Assembly (NCBI RefSeq): GCF_900108025.1 | Contig: NZ_FNUS01000003.1 | Location: forward strand, 1-64,000 | DNA length: 64,000 nucleotides | Source of the DNA: Halpernia humi | GTDB lineage: Bacteria; Bacteroidota; Bacteroidia; Flavobacteriales; Weeksellaceae | Direction: 5' to 3' | Shown here: positions 18,501-29,600 of the stretch, one piece after another | Layout of the letters: each line of letters begins with the position of its first letter | Numbering within the stretch: position 1 is the stretch's first letter | Made by a program: the position numbers and the translations under genes | Notes under the pieces: model-generated | What the model was told of the DNA's origin: nothing | The model's database searches: none | Seen by the model: only the letters and a program-made list of their open reading frames with translations

Positions 18501-19162
18501 AACGTAATATCGTCAATTGCTAAATCATTCCCATTGCCGCCTGGCGAATTATTAATGAGAACTACATCTACAGCATTAGAATTAATATCAGATTTAAAAT
18601 CAATAGAAAAATTTTTCCATGTGCTGTCTTCTGCAATATCTCCCGAACTTACTGACCCAATTATTGCTCCCGAGGTTGTTCTAATTTGAAAGGTAACATT
18701 TGGTTTTATGATATTTGTTCCAGCGCCATGCAAATTAAGAATCCACGCAGAAAATCTATAAAATTGATTAGAGCAAAGATTAGAAACCCGTCTTCTATAG
18801 AATTCACCTGGACTGTAACTGGCATTTACAACCAACATATTTCCATACGTTCCTGATGCATCATTGGTGTGATCTAGAGAATTTATAAACCCCCACGGCG
18901 CATATCCCGATTGGTTTGTGATTGTATACTGCCCATCATTCGGGGGATAAATAGATACATATTGGTAGTTTGTAGAAGCGGGCGCAACTAGAGGCGGAGA
19001 AATTATTTGATTTGGCGAAAGTACCGTTCCAAAGGTTTCGTTAAAAATAGGATTTCCAAAAGTTCCACCGCAGGTTTGAGCCCTGAAATTTGAAAAGATA
19101 AATAATAATAAAATGATTAATTTTAAGTGATTTTTAATTCCAAAAAGTCTAATATTTTTCAA
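15590..19162 (-). CDS. T9SS cargo adhesin with eight Ig-like repeats
   Basis: This 1190-residue secreted protein has a signal peptide (about 1-28), an N-terminal module of about 230 residues with a lectin- or carbohydrate-binding-like look (LAIDDITFSPC), eight tandem Ig-like modules of 79 residues each centred on NYCQNS and GTNLLWY (about 335-965), two further Ig-like or SprB-like modules (with YSYSIDNQKTWQNS), and a C-terminal type B sorting domain (VITPNNDSFNDVF, IFDRFGKLIF, GWILLKNRN). The sorting tail marks it for export through the SprA-containing type IX system and surface attachment. It overlaps the upstream lipocalin-like gene by four bases. A role in adhesion is inferred from the repeats. 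Confidence 0.9.
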   Translation of the reverse strand: MKNIRLFGIKNHLKLIILLLFIFSNFRAQTCGGTFGNPIFNETFGTVLSPNQIISPPLVAPASTNYQYVSIYPPNDGQYTITNQSGYAPWGFINSLDHTNDASGTYGNMLVVNASYSPGEFYRRRVSNLCSNQFYRFSAWILNLHGAGTNIIKPNVTFQIRTTSGAIIGSVSSGDIAEDSTWKNFSIDFKSDINSNAVDVVLINNSPGGNGNDLAIDDITFSPCGPSTSISADIPNVFTSGICDNSQAFQLTANLSTNTFLNVNYIWQKSSDNGFSWVDLTIPTSNPVVNIAAGSYQNGDQFRFIVGESANILSANCQVISTPITIKINGYPAAPTVSSPLNYCQNSVATSLTATGTNLLWYASATGGTGSTTAPTPNTSVTGTFSFWVSQVVNGCESPRSEIKVNINANPNAPIVSSPINYCQNSVATSLTATGTNLLWYASATGGTGSTTAPTPNTSVTGTFSFWVSQVVNGCESPRSEIKVNINANPNAPIVSSPINYCQNSAASALMATGTNLLWYTSATGGTGSATAPTPNTSVAGTFSFWVSQVVNGCESPRTEIKVLIKATPSAPTVSSPLNYCQNSVATSLTATGTNLLWYTSATGGTGSTTAPTPNTSIAGTFSFWVSQVVNGCESPRTEIKVLIKATPSAPTVSSPINYCQNSAASALTATGTNLLWYTSASGGTGSATAPTPNTSVAGTFSFWVSQVVNGCESPRSEIKVLIKATPSAPIVSSPINYCQNSAASALTATGTNLLWYTSATGGTGSSTTPTPNTSVAGTFSFWVSQVVNGCESPRSEIKVNINANPNAPIVSSAINYCQNSAASALTATGTNLLWYTSATGGTGSATAPTPNTSVAGTFSFWVSQVVNGCESPRSEIKVNINANPNEPIVSSPINYCQNSAASALTATGTNLLWYTSATGGTGSRTAPTPNTSVAGTFSFWVSQVVNGCESPRAEIKVEISPEPHSSTLVDATICNGQTIVLDAGSGFKSYEWNTTPPTFSQTLQVSKVGTYSVILTGNNGCSATQSVNVSAGETPTIVNIISTENAIEIIASGGNPPYSYSIDNQKTWQNSNVFTNLKAGIYTVFVKSQLNSCSISVETAVIFIPNVITPNNDSFNDVFKIKNIEYFPNAKIIIFDRFGKLIFQSSDIKNFTWDGRFLGRILPSGTFYYILDLGNDYKKTGWILLKNRN
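16270..18165. repeat. 237-bp tandem coding repeat, eight units
   Basis: Eight head-to-tail units of 237 bp encode the Ig-like modules of the T9SS adhesin. Units at about 17677-17913 and 17914-18150 are almost identical at the DNA level over about 200 bp, including synonymous positions, while others differ by scattered substitutions. That pattern points to recent unequal recombination or gene conversion. Boundaries are approximate because the repeats are continuous. Confidence 0.88.
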
Positions 19163-19563
19163 TTTTTTTCAATTTTTTCTACTTCCAAATTTATATTACT
19201 CTCGGTTAAATGAAAAATTGTTTTCTCATTTTTCCGTTCAACTTCAATAAACATTGTTGTATAATTATCATTTTTATTACCGATTTTTACTCTATTTTTT
19301 TGCGGATCAATTTTCCATTTTGAGTTTTTCGTCATACTTTCAATTTGTGAAAACAATGGATTTTTGTCGCTCGATTTTAAAGCAAAATTAAAATTTTTAT
19401 CAAATTTAAATATTGAAGAATTAAAACCTTTTGTTAAATCTTTATTTCCTAATTCATTTAAAACTTTCACTACTTTCCAATTCCCCATTATTTCTTTAGA
19501 AGTAATTTGCCCAAAATAAAATATTGAAATTAAACAAAAAAAAGTGAAGTATAATTTTTTCAT
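19159..19563 (-). CDS. Secreted lipocalin-like protein
   Basis: A 134-residue protein with a signal peptide (about 1-20, cleavage after FGQ) and a pattern resembling small lipocalin-like domains: IMGNWKVVKVLNE near the start and alternating beta strands to the end. There is no lipobox cysteine. Its stop codon overlaps the start of the T9SS adhesin by four bases, so the two are probably co-expressed. Such domains bind small ligands or act as folding accessories, but nothing here identifies a ligand. Confidence 0.65.
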   Translation of the reverse strand: MKKLYFTFFCLISIFYFGQITSKEIMGNWKVVKVLNELGNKDLTKGFNSSIFKFDKNFNFALKSSDKNPLFSQIESMTKNSKWKIDPQKNRVKIGNKNDNYTTMFIEVERKNEKTIFHLTESNINLEVEKIEKN

Positions 19564-19627
19564 GATTTTAAAAACACCAATACATTCAAAATAATTTTAA
19601 AGATAAGTAATTTGCATTAAAATTAAA

Positions 19628-19655
19628 AAAACTTCTCCATTGCTGAAGAAGTTTT
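19628..19655 (-). terminator. Terminator after the M1 peptidase gene
   Basis: A 9-bp stem (19628-19636 with 19647-19655) around a ten-base loop, followed on the minus strand by TTTAATT after a run of U pairing. It lies 23 bases past the M1 peptidase stop. Confidence 0.6.
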
Positions 19656-19677
19656 AATTAAAAGATTGTGAAAAAAA

Positions 19678-21903
19678 TTATTCTTTCGTAAATTTAAATT
19701 CTTTACCGCCTTGCATTAATGTAAAGCCTTTTTTATCGGCATCAAACTGAATATCAAGGCCAGCTTGCGTAAAAGTAAATTTATTTTTACCTACATATTC
19801 TAGCGGAACGGATGGCTGCCCTGTTGCTTGTATTAGCAATTGATCATTTTCCGTTGTAGTTGTTATTTTGATGGGAAGTTCTTTACTGGAGAAAACGCCT
19901 AAATAATCTGATAAGTTGATGGGATCTTGTTTAACCAATTTATCGGAAGTCCACACATTATTTTTTCTGTTAATATCTGGAATATTTCCTTTAGGATCTA
20001 TAGTAACACTGGCTATTTCTTTTGTAGAATTTACTTTAAAAGACCAATCTATATTTCTTTTCCAGATTTCAACTGGCAAATTAATTTCTTGGGTTGTTCC
20101 ATCTTTAAATTTCACTTCAACATCAACAGGCATCGGCATTTTTTCTAAATTAGAGATAGAAATTATAGCGCCTTTTTTGGCATCACCGTTTACATATTTT
20201 ACACCATCTACGGCTTGATCTATTTTCCAGTTGTTTACAAACCAGCCTCTCCAAAACCAATCTAATTCTTCACCAGAAACGTTTTCTATAGTTCTGAAGA
20301 AATCTTCTGGTTGTGGATGTTTAAATGCCCATCTTTGGATGTATGTTCGGAAGGCTTTATCAAATCTAGCCTCACCTAAAACAGTTTCTCGCAACATATT
20401 TAGCCCAGAAGCGGGTTTGTAATAACCTAATATTCCAAGATTCGCTTCTTTTAAATTATCCGGCGCATTTAATACTGGTTCTAATTTGTCATTTTCTAAA
20501 AAGAAGGCAGATTTTCCTAAATTATTTGGAGATGCATATTCGCCATTGTTGAAATCTTTATCAGAAATACCATTTAAGAAAGTATTGAAACCTTCATCCA
20601 TCCATGCATATCTTCTTTCGTTTGAACCCACAATCATTGGGAACCAGTTGTGCCCAAACTCGTGATCTGTAACGCCCCAAAGACTTTTGCCTTTGTCTTT
20701 ATAGTTGCAAAAAACAATTCCTGGATATTCCATTCCGCCTTCCATACCAGCGACATTTGTAGCGTTTGGATAAGTAAACTCATACCATCTTTTAGACATA
20801 TTTTCTATAGAGTGTTTCACATATTCTGTAGATCTTCCCCATGCATCGTTCCCCATACTTTCCACTGGATATGCAGAAATAGCCAAAGCTTTTTTACCGC
20901 TTGGTAAATTCATTCTTGCAGCATCTAAAATAAATGCAGGTGAAGATGCCCATGCAAAATCCCGCGTATTTTCTATTTTAAATTTCCAGGTTTTTGTGCC
21001 ATTTGCTATTTTTGGCGCATTGTTCACTTCATCTGCAGATCTGATGGTAACTGTTTTATCGCTATTTCTTGCCTCGTCCCATTTTTTAATTTGCGCGCTT
21101 GTATAAACATCTTTTGGATTCATAAGTTCGCCAGAAGCAACTACATAATGATTTGACGGCACTGTAATATCTGCTGTAATATCGCCATATTCTAAATAGA
21201 ATTCCCCTGCACCAAGATATGGGAGCGTGTTCCAGCCCATCACATCATCGTACACACACATTCTAGGGAACCATTGTGCAACCGTAAACACTCTACCGTT
21301 TTTGGTTTCGTTTACACCCATTCTGTCGGATCCATAATCTGGAGAAGTGAAAGAATAATTAATTTTAAATTTAATTTCGCCGCCTTTTGCTTTTAATTCT
21401 TGAGGCAAATCTATCTGCATCCTAGTATCTACAACCGTATATGTAGGCGTTACTTTTAAACTTTTCCCATTTTCCGATAATATTTCTATACTAGAAATGG
21501 TGTAACCGCCATCAAAAGTTTCGCCGTGCGCGCCATTTCTACTTCCAGAAACTGGAATTACCGCGTTTCCACGAGAATCTTTTTTAAATAAATTTTGATC
21601 CATTTGTAACCAAAGAAAGCCCAAATTATCAAAACTATTATTAGTATAAGAAATTTCTGCCGATGCTGTTATTTTTTTATTGTCAGCATCTAGATTAGCC
21701 TTTAATTGATAATCTGCCCTATTTTGCCAATAATTATGACCTGGTTGTCCGCTCGCAGAACGGGTTTCTGTAGCATTATTTTGATAAAAATCTTGTTTAA
21801 ATGCTTCTGTATAACTATACTTTGAGGCATTTTCTTGCGCAAAAGCGAGTGCCGAAAAAGCAACTGCAAAAGCCAAGATTGGTTTGGATAAGTTAAAATT
21901 CAT
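19678..21903 (-). CDS. M1 family zinc aminopeptidase
   Basis: A secreted or periplasmic 741-residue metallopeptidase with a signal peptide (about 1-22, ending AFAQ). The zinc site is complete: His414, Glu415 and His418 in HEFGHNWF with Glu437 in MDEGFN, at the standard 18-residue spacing. The substrate-binding motif is GGMEYPG at about 389-395 in place of classical GAMEN, as in the Bacteroidota branch. The N-terminal beta domain and C-terminal region complete the architecture. It removes N-terminal residues from peptides, probably for nutrient use. Single gene between spacers, with its own terminator. Confidence 0.93.
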   Translation of the reverse strand: MNFNLSKPILAFAVAFSALAFAQENASKYSYTEAFKQDFYQNNATETRSASGQPGHNYWQNRADYQLKANLDADNKKITASAEISYTNNSFDNLGFLWLQMDQNLFKKDSRGNAVIPVSGSRNGAHGETFDGGYTISSIEILSENGKSLKVTPTYTVVDTRMQIDLPQELKAKGGEIKFKINYSFTSPDYGSDRMGVNETKNGRVFTVAQWFPRMCVYDDVMGWNTLPYLGAGEFYLEYGDITADITVPSNHYVVASGELMNPKDVYTSAQIKKWDEARNSDKTVTIRSADEVNNAPKIANGTKTWKFKIENTRDFAWASSPAFILDAARMNLPSGKKALAISAYPVESMGNDAWGRSTEYVKHSIENMSKRWYEFTYPNATNVAGMEGGMEYPGIVFCNYKDKGKSLWGVTDHEFGHNWFPMIVGSNERRYAWMDEGFNTFLNGISDKDFNNGEYASPNNLGKSAFFLENDKLEPVLNAPDNLKEANLGILGYYKPASGLNMLRETVLGEARFDKAFRTYIQRWAFKHPQPEDFFRTIENVSGEELDWFWRGWFVNNWKIDQAVDGVKYVNGDAKKGAIISISNLEKMPMPVDVEVKFKDGTTQEINLPVEIWKRNIDWSFKVNSTKEIASVTIDPKGNIPDINRKNNVWTSDKLVKQDPINLSDYLGVFSSKELPIKITTTTENDQLLIQATGQPSVPLEYVGKNKFTFTQAGLDIQFDADKKGFTLMQGGKEFKFTKE

Positions 21904-22043
21904 TGTTTATAGGTTTTAAAAAATATAAGTATGGTAAATCTTGCATTTTGTTACATTTAAAATATTTTTTGTAGAAAATAATTATTTTATTTTTTATAAT
22001 AAATTATTAATTTTATTGTATTTTTATTTAATAATACATATAA

Positions 22044-22460
22044 ATGATGAGAAAATTATTGTTTTTATTTGCAGTTATTCTTATACCTGCATTTTCTTTT
22101 AGCCAAACAATCTTAGATAAAATAGCGAATCACGCAAAAGAATTAGGTTTGAAACGTATTTATGATGCAAAATTTGAATTGCAAAGCAAAAGTATGGCCT
22201 CAGTATTTACAACCCTTTCACCAGGCGATTACAAAGTGTTTGGTTTGGGCGGATATTCTGAAGTGAAAGACATAGACTTATTTATATATAATAAAGATAC
22301 AAACGCATTAATCGCAAAAGAAAATACCAAACTAGATGGCATTTCAATTGTAAATTTCACAATAGAAAAAACCACAAAAGTTTGGATAAAAATCTATAAT
22401 CGGAAAAGCGCGCCAGAATTAGAATATTATGATTGTTATCTGCTGATTACCAAATATTAA
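22044..22460 (+). CDS. Small secreted protein of unknown function
   Basis: A 138-residue protein with a clear signal peptide (cleavage near FSFSQ, residue 20). The mature part begins with a helix and then looks like a beta sandwich, with TLSPGDYKVFGLGGYSEV and a DIDLFIYNKD strand that resemble the pre-peptidase or bacterial C-terminal-domain style of beta proteins. No sorting signal or lipobox is seen, so it is likely periplasmic. It converges on the SDR gene with only seven bases between stops. I do not recognise a named family. Confidence 0.65.
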   Translation: MMRKLLFLFAVILIPAFSFSQTILDKIANHAKELGLKRIYDAKFELQSKSMASVFTTLSPGDYKVFGLGGYSEVKDIDLFIYNKDTNALIAKENTKLDGISIVNFTIEKTTKVWIKIYNRKSAPELEYYDCYLLITKY

Positions 22461-22467
22461 AAATAAA

Positions 22468-23349
22468 TTACGAATTCTTTTTCGCCCGAATCATCGCTTC
22501 CATCATATCCCACATTTCTTGCGGTATGGCTTCGAGCATATTAAATTCTCCTGCGCCTTGCAACCATTCGCCACCATCTATGGTTACGACTTCTCCATTT
22601 ACATACGCAGAAAAATCTGAAACTAAATAAGCCGCCAAATTTGCCAATTCTTGGTGTTCTCCCACTCTCCTCAACGGTACTTTTTTTCGCATATCAAATT
22701 TTTCTGCCAAATCTCCTGGCAAAAGTCTTTCCCAAGCTCCTTTTGTAGGAAACGGACCTGGCGCAATTGCATTAAATCTAATGTTATATTTCGCCCATTC
22801 TACGGCCAAACTTCTCGTCATCGCTAGAACGCCCGCTTTTGCACATGCAGAAGGCACGACATAAGCAGAACCCGTCCAAGCATAGGTAGTAACAATATTG
22901 AGAACTGTTCCGGGGATTTTATTATCAATCCAATATTTTCCCACAGAAAGTGTACAGTTTTTGGTGCCTTTTAAAACTATATCCAAAATAGAATCAAATG
23001 CGGAATGCGTTAATCTCTCAGTAGGTGAAATAAAATTTCCTGCAGCGTTATTTAATAAGATATCAATTTGCCCGAATTCTTTCACTGCCGCATTTTTCAT
23101 GGCTTCTACTTCGTCCCAATTTCTAACGTCGCATGCTACACAAAGCACTTTTCCACCGGTTTGTTCCTCCAACTCTTTTGCTGTATTTTGTAGTTTTTCT
23201 AAATTTCTAGAAGTAATCACGACTTTTGCACCGAGTTGCAGAAAATATTTGGTCATTGCTTTTCCAAGACCACTTCCGCCGCCAGTTACGATGGCTACTT
23301 TTCCTTTTAAAGCATCTTCGCGAAGCATAGGTTGGGTGTATAAATTCAT
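22468..23349 (-). CDS. SDR oxidoreductase, 2,4-dienoyl-CoA reductase-like
   Basis: A 293-residue NAD(P)H-dependent short-chain dehydrogenase. The cofactor motif TGGGSGLG (22-29) and NNAAG (100-104) are present. Instead of the classical YxxxK, it has Tyr156, Ser167 and Lys171 in TTYAWTGSAYVVPSACAK, the same spacing as Tyr199, Ser210 and Lys214 of mitochondrial DECR1. This places it with the 2,4-dienoyl-CoA reductases that help beta-oxidation of unsaturated fatty acids. A dispersed element sits about 20 bases upstream of its start and carries a TAAGTTTG box, so this element probably holds the promoter. Confidence 0.86.
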   Translation of the reverse strand: MNLYTQPMLREDALKGKVAIVTGGGSGLGKAMTKYFLQLGAKVVITSRNLEKLQNTAKELEEQTGGKVLCVACDVRNWDEVEAMKNAAVKEFGQIDILLNNAAGNFISPTERLTHSAFDSILDIVLKGTKNCTLSVGKYWIDNKIPGTVLNIVTTYAWTGSAYVVPSACAKAGVLAMTRSLAVEWAKYNIRFNAIAPGPFPTKGAWERLLPGDLAEKFDMRKKVPLRRVGEHQELANLAAYLVSDFSAYVNGEVVTIDGGEWLQGAGEFNMLEAIPQEMWDMMEAMIRAKKNS

Positions 23350-23370
23350 ATTTAATTAATTATTTACTGT

Positions 23371-23440
23371 GTTTAAAGTTCATCTGTAATCGCCCAAGTT
23401 TATATGTGTTTATTTGCAAACTTACTAACAGCGATTTCAA
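23371..23440 (-). repeat. Upstream element, copy 1 (AATCGC ... GCGATT)
   Basis: Minus-strand element of about 65 bases running from AAATCGCTGTTAG through GTTTGCAAA, AAACACATATAAAC and GGGCGATTACAGATGA. It is closely matched by the element at 46375-46440. It contains a TAAGTTTG -7-like box at 23417-23424, and its ends AATCGC/GCGATT are inverted. It lies directly upstream of the SDR gene. Confidence 0.6.
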
Positions 23441-23580
23441 ATTTTTTAATTTAATGTTTTAAATTTAAGACTTATTTTTTTAACCACAAACCTACAAGAA
23501 AGCAGGAAATACAAAAGTTTGATATTTTATAGAGTTTAAGGAAACTTCATTCCAATAAACCTTAGAGTTTAAAATAAAAA

Positions 23581-23626
23581 AACTTTGTCAAAGTATTTGC
23601 TGGGCGCTTTAAAACTTTGACAAAGT
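23581..23626. repeat. CTTTGTCAAAG palindrome pair
   Basis: Two sites, CTTTGTCAAAG (23582-23592) and CTTTGACAAAG (23616-23626), flank TTTGCTGGGCGC. They are the same motif as the array after clpB. They sit just beyond the sprA 3' end and may act as its terminator. The rest of the 306-base spacer shows nothing gene-like. Confidence 0.65.
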
Positions 23627-23655
23627 GAAATTTAGTTGAAATTTTATTTAATTAA

Positions 23656-26600
23656 TTAAAATCCTGCGCCACTAAAAGTGAAAGTAGCCGTTAAACCTGC
23701 TCTGATTGTGGAAAGAGGAAACGCTGTGGAGATTTTATATTTCGTCATTAATTGATCATAGAAGAATTTCAAATTGAAATTTTTCGACATGTTATAATCT
23801 GCTGAAAGCCGAATTGACATTAATTTTTGCCCGCCTGTAACTTGCGAATCGTTTTGCAAAATATTAGTAATTCTCGTCTTGCTGTCGCGTAGAGAGAAAT
23901 CCCCACGAATATTAAGGTCACTTTTAATATTTTTGGTTTTTCCCTTCATATTTAATTTTAATTGCAAATCTTTCAAAATGTAACCAAAACCTATAATATA
24001 TTCATTGCCAGAATCTTCCGTCAAAGTATGATTTACCAATCCCAATAAAAACGCGCGGTCTCGGTTATAGGAAGCCCGAAACTGGAAATTATTTCGCATG
24101 GTGAAATCTGCACCGATTAGCGGTGCAAAAGCCTCTACATAGCCCACTTGTGAAAAGGAATAGGGATTATAGTTATTACCAAAAGCATCAACTGGAATAG
24201 GTTTTTGTGAATTTTCTGGTAATCCTTGATTACTTTGTCTAATAATATCCGCATTATAAAAATCAATACTACTCTGGATTCCCGTTGCAGTGTATGTGGA
24301 AGTATATGCGTGCAAAATATCAAATTTAGAAAATTGGCTATTGATGAACGGAATATTTTTTAAACCAGAATAAGTGATTCTCCAATTTGGAAGTGGAAAA
24401 CCAGATTTTTTTGGATCTGAAAGTTTTCCGTTTATGGATTTTCCTTCTACAGCTGCTTGAAACGCAGGAATCAAAACATAAGCATCTCCTAAACCTTTAC
24501 CTTGCGCGAATTCATCAGCATTAAATACGCCACCAGATTGTATGTAAATATTTTTCGCATTTTCATACAATTTATTATAAATTTCTTTTCCATCTACAAA
24601 GGCTGTTTTAAATGTCCAAGCAGTTCTTGAATAGGAAATAAACTCATTTCCATAGGAGAAATCAAAAGCAGCCGTATTTGGATTTGCATCTACGTTGAAA
24701 CCACCTTGCGTAAAATTTCTATTGTAATTTTTTAAAATATTAAAATCTATTCTAAAATCATTTACCGGCATTATTTGCAGATTTGCCGTGAGGTTTTTAC
24801 TGTTTAATTCGGTGTATGGATCATTTAAAAAACTAGAATTAGAAAGCCAACCACGTTCTATTGCAATTCTACGTATATCGGCTTGCGAACCGAGTAAAAA
24901 GCCTGCAGTTGGGCCACCTAAAGTTTGCCCGTATCCGTACCAATTTGGAGCAGAAAGCAAACCTGGAAGCACTATTCCGTTGTTTTCATTATAAGAAATA
25001 TCCAACTGTTTTACGGAAGTTAAAGCAAAAGCGATGGCTTGCAAAGGCGTGAGTTTATTTTTAAATTTATAATATTTAAAACTTGGTTTTTTCTTCTTTT
25101 TACTCCACGCTTGGGTGTAAACATTGTTTAAAGAATCTATTTCTTGTCGGCGTTTTTGAAGTGTTATATTTAATTTTTTAAAATAATTAAACTTCCCAAA
25201 GAGTTTCGGAATATCTACTGTGGAAGTCGCCACAATATTATTGGTATTTTGCCCGATGCTTCCCAAACTTCCTTCTGGGCTGTTTAATAAAACCGTCGAT
25301 CTCGCATTCCAATTATATTGAAAACCATAGCCAACTTCAGCATTCATAAAGTCTAAATAGGGGAAATATTCAAACGGTAATCTGTAATTTAATTGCACTT
25401 TGTGATTGTACAAAACGGGTCTTCCTGCGCGAAGTGGATCTTTGAAGATAGAGCCTGAATTCATATCATAAACGCTCACATTGTCATTTAATGTTCTTGT
25501 AGCAGAAGTAATTTCTAATTTCAAAGATTTTGTAAAATTAAATCCTAAACTGTATTGCCAGCCAAAATAGAAATTTCTGTTTTTAATAACATCAAAATCA
25601 TTGCCTTGTATGCCAGAAATTAAAGCGTCTACGTTTCTAAATTGCAGTTCGTTATAATTACGATCTATTTCTGCGCGAAAAGATAATCTGGTAGGAACTG
25701 GGTTAAAATTAATTTGTTTAATCCATTGCAAATATTTCGAAGATTTTGCTGTATCGCTAATTAATTTATTAAAAGGACGAATGACATAAGGTTTAAAATT
25801 ATAATTGTAATCTGCATATCCTCTTAAGTATTGGCGATAATTTCGTTTGGTATAAATATCCCGATAGAAATCGTCGTTATAAATTGTGGTTAGCGAAATA
25901 TTTTCTACATCATAAAATTTTTGCTTTTTCTTTGTATCTACACGCTCTTTATGCATATTTACTACGCCGATGCTTCTTTGCTGCGTGTAAGTTCTGGCCA
26001 CTTTTTTCAGTTCCGCATTATTTTTGGCTTTGCTAAATTCTATATCATTATCTAAAGGATTGTACTTTGGATCTTCTATGGTTTGGCTGTAGGAATAATT
26101 CACGGGGATTTTTAATCCTAATTTTTCTGGTAAAAATTTGTCAACATTTACAGTTGTATTAATGCCGAATGCAGAATTATTGTTTTGCGAGCGTTCTGCA
26201 GGTTTAGACACAATACTTCCGAAACCAATTGTAGAAAATGAGGCGTTTGCATTCACAGTGGCAAAATCTCCCAGGTTGAAATTTAAAGATGCATTTCCGG
26301 CGTAACCTCCTTTGTTATCAATCCCAGAAAGTCGCAATTCATCTACCCAAAGTACCAAATCTTTTGGCCCAGGAGGCGCTACTTCTTTTGAACCAATGTT
26401 TTTATAATTATTTCTTACACCAATCATGATGGTGGTAATATTTCCTAAACTTGGGCGGCCTTTTACGTAGATTTTTTTATCACCGTCACCAAATTCAGGA
26501 TCTGTAAAGCGATCCGTAATTAAAGCACCAGAAGTGCCATCTCGCTTTTGTTTAGCATCAACAAAACTTTGGAGTTCAAAATCCACATTATTTTCTGATG

Positions 26601-29600
26601 GCCAAATTTCTAAAGGAGATTTTGCATTTTGCGCCGTATATTTTAATGAGGCTTCATATTCGTAGTAATTGTCTGTAGCATCACTACCAAAACGGATAAA
26701 GAATTTTGCGTTGGGATCTAGATCGCTAGACATTAGGTTTTTTAAATCTTCTGCATGCACAAACATTTCCATTTTTTTGAAACGGCGCATATCCAGTTGG
26801 GTGTTTTTAAAAACGCCACGTGCTTGGTCTCGCAAATCTGTTACTTTTAAATAAAGCGAGGCTTCATTTTGTCTTTGCGCGCCCGCATTTCCACTAAGAA
26901 CTTGACGCTCAATGCCAGGTGGCAAAACATAAGGAGGAGAACCGCCAGAATTTTCTTCTAAATTCACACTTCCAACATCAAAATTATCATTTTGAGTTGG
27001 TGATGCGGCTGTTCCTTCATCGGTAGCAGGTACGGAAGAACTTGCGATATTATTAGTGTAAGCGCGCCAATCGGTTCTAACCAAATCAAAAGTACCAAAA
27101 CGCAATGTTGATTTTTGGTCAAAACCCTCCAATAACATTCTGGCAAAACGCACATTGTTTAAAATAGACGGATCGTGTGCACCTGAAGTTTGATCATATT
27201 TTGCCACAGGAATTCTAAATAAATACCATTTGTTGGTTCCTGTTTGTCCGTTTTGAAATTTTACTTGAACTTGTTTTTCATCTACAATATTATTTTGGCC
27301 AACCACTAAATCGGTTTTGGCTAAATCTACTGTATATTGGTTGTAATTTTCACTTTGATCTAAATTATAATCGCCGTTTGCGTCTTCAGAATCTGGTGTT
27401 TGGGAAGATACTTCTAAAGAATTACTTTGAGAATTTCCTTGCGGATTACGGAAATATCGGTATCTATCCGTTAATGAAGCAGCTAATGCGCCTTGAAATT
27501 TATCTGATAAATAATATAGAAAATCATCGGAAGCGGGATCATTTACTTGCGTAACGGGATTTATAGAGGTAAAATTATATTTTTCACTTTCTTGTGCGTC
27601 GTCTAAACCATCGAGTCCTAAATCTTGTGCCGTTCTTTCTGCTCCCTCGGTAGAAAATGCATACAAAATAGGAAATTGGTTTGGCTGCACGCCCCAATTT
27701 GTAGTACTTGTATTGGCAGGCACATTTGGCGTTGGTAAACCATTTTCGTATTCTAATTTTCCATCTTTCAAAACATCTTCAGACACGTTCCCAAGTTGTA
27801 ATAAAAGTTTTGGTGCGGCACCCAAAGGATTACCATCTGCATAGGGATCCATCAACCAAAATTCCACATATTGGATGTTAGAATTTACAAAATTCGACAC
27901 AGAAATTGGCCGCATTAATCCACCCCATCTTTGCTGCGTGCTTTCATTAGCAGGATTGAAATTATAAGGCCCACGCTCTGTCGGATAATAAGTAACGTCG
28001 AAAGTATTGGTATAAGTTTGCTCTCCTGCTACAAAATCGCGGCTATTAAATAATTCTGATAGTTGTACTCTCCTAGAAGCGTGATTAGAAAGCGCTTGCG
28101 CATTTATGCCGTTTGGTGCCTTTCCACCGACGCCATAAAATCTTGGGTCTATATTATACCAAGAAATTAAGCCTCTTCCGAAACCATTTTGGATATTATC
28201 ATTTAAACCAGCACCCGCAAAGACGGGATCAGTTTGGTTGAGTTCTGGTTTTGATGCTAAACTCCACGAAGAAGGATCTTTTAAAGAAATTTTTGAAGTC
28301 GTTTGTTCAAAATCATCAATGTAAGATTGGTCATTTGTCCCTTTATTTTGCCCTGGAATTAAGTAAGCACCTTCTGCTAAAAAATTCAAATTTGAGGGTG
28401 CTTCTGTTTTCACAAACGGAATTTTATTTGTCAGTCGGGTTAAAAAAGGCAGTTGATTGTTATACAATAAATTAAAACCCGCCATTGTATTGTTCACCGC
28501 TTCATCACCAAAATTTACTTTTTGTGTTAAAGGTCTTTCGCCATAATTAACGACGGTGGCGCCAACTGTGAGATGATCATTAAATTTTCGTTCTAAATTT
28601 AAGCCATAAAAACTTTTTCTTTGTGTGTTAAAAGTCAATTGGTTTTCTAATGAAATATTAATGGCTTGCCCAGAATTTTTTACTGCTTCATTAATAATAT
28701 TAACTGAACCTAACAGATAATCGACGGTGTAATCTTGCCCTTCAACTAAAGCAACACCATTTGCCGTCACTTTTACCGAGCCTTGCGGCACATTTATCGC
28801 ACCCAGAGAAATGCCTGAACCTTGCGAGCCTTTGTAGCGGCCTTCTAGAGTATATCGTTGTGACAGACTGTTTTGTGAGGCTACGGATTTTTGCTGATCA
28901 TACAAATCATTATACACATATTTCGGATCATTCACACCAATAACGCCTTGCAGATATTTACCAAAAGGTTTGGCTTTGGTGAAAATTAATTTACCATTTT
29001 CGGCATCAATCGTAATGCCAGGGACAAAATCAAAAATACCATCCCCACTTTGTGCGCCGTTGGTTTGTAAGTCATTATTCAAATTTAATCTATCCCAATT
29101 GAATAATTTTAACAAGTTCAAATCCTGAACTGGAGTGTTTGGCAAATAGTTCACTTTTCCACCACTTGTAGGATCGCGGTAGAAAACATTCATTATAAAT
29201 CCATCTTGATTGACCTGGCTTGCATTAAGCGGATAAATATTTTTCATCATCAAATCCCACATCGGCGATGTAGGTTGAGTAATGGTGTTCGATTTTAAAA
29301 GTTTGGCAATCACCACAGGGCTTTCTTCTGAAAACTCTCCTACTTTGTAAACTTGATTAGAACCATTTATTGTATAAGAATAAGAAACGGCTAAATATTG
29401 ATTGTCATTTAATCTTTGGTTTAAAGAAAGATAACCTAGTTGTGGATTATAAGTAAATTCTCCGCTAGATAATCTTCTGCTTTTGCTACTATAGATATAT
29501 TGCTCGCCATTGGTGTAAGTTTCTGATACGCCTTGTGCATTAGGAAAAGTTTTTCCTGCTAAAATATTGGTATAATTTGTATTTTGATCTCGCGGCGTAC

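Noticed and set aside
22468-23349. SDR protein lacking the classical YxxxK catalytic motif, at first taken as inactive
   Set aside because: Tyr156, Ser167 and Lys171 match the arrangement of 2,4-dienoyl-CoA reductases, so it should be active.
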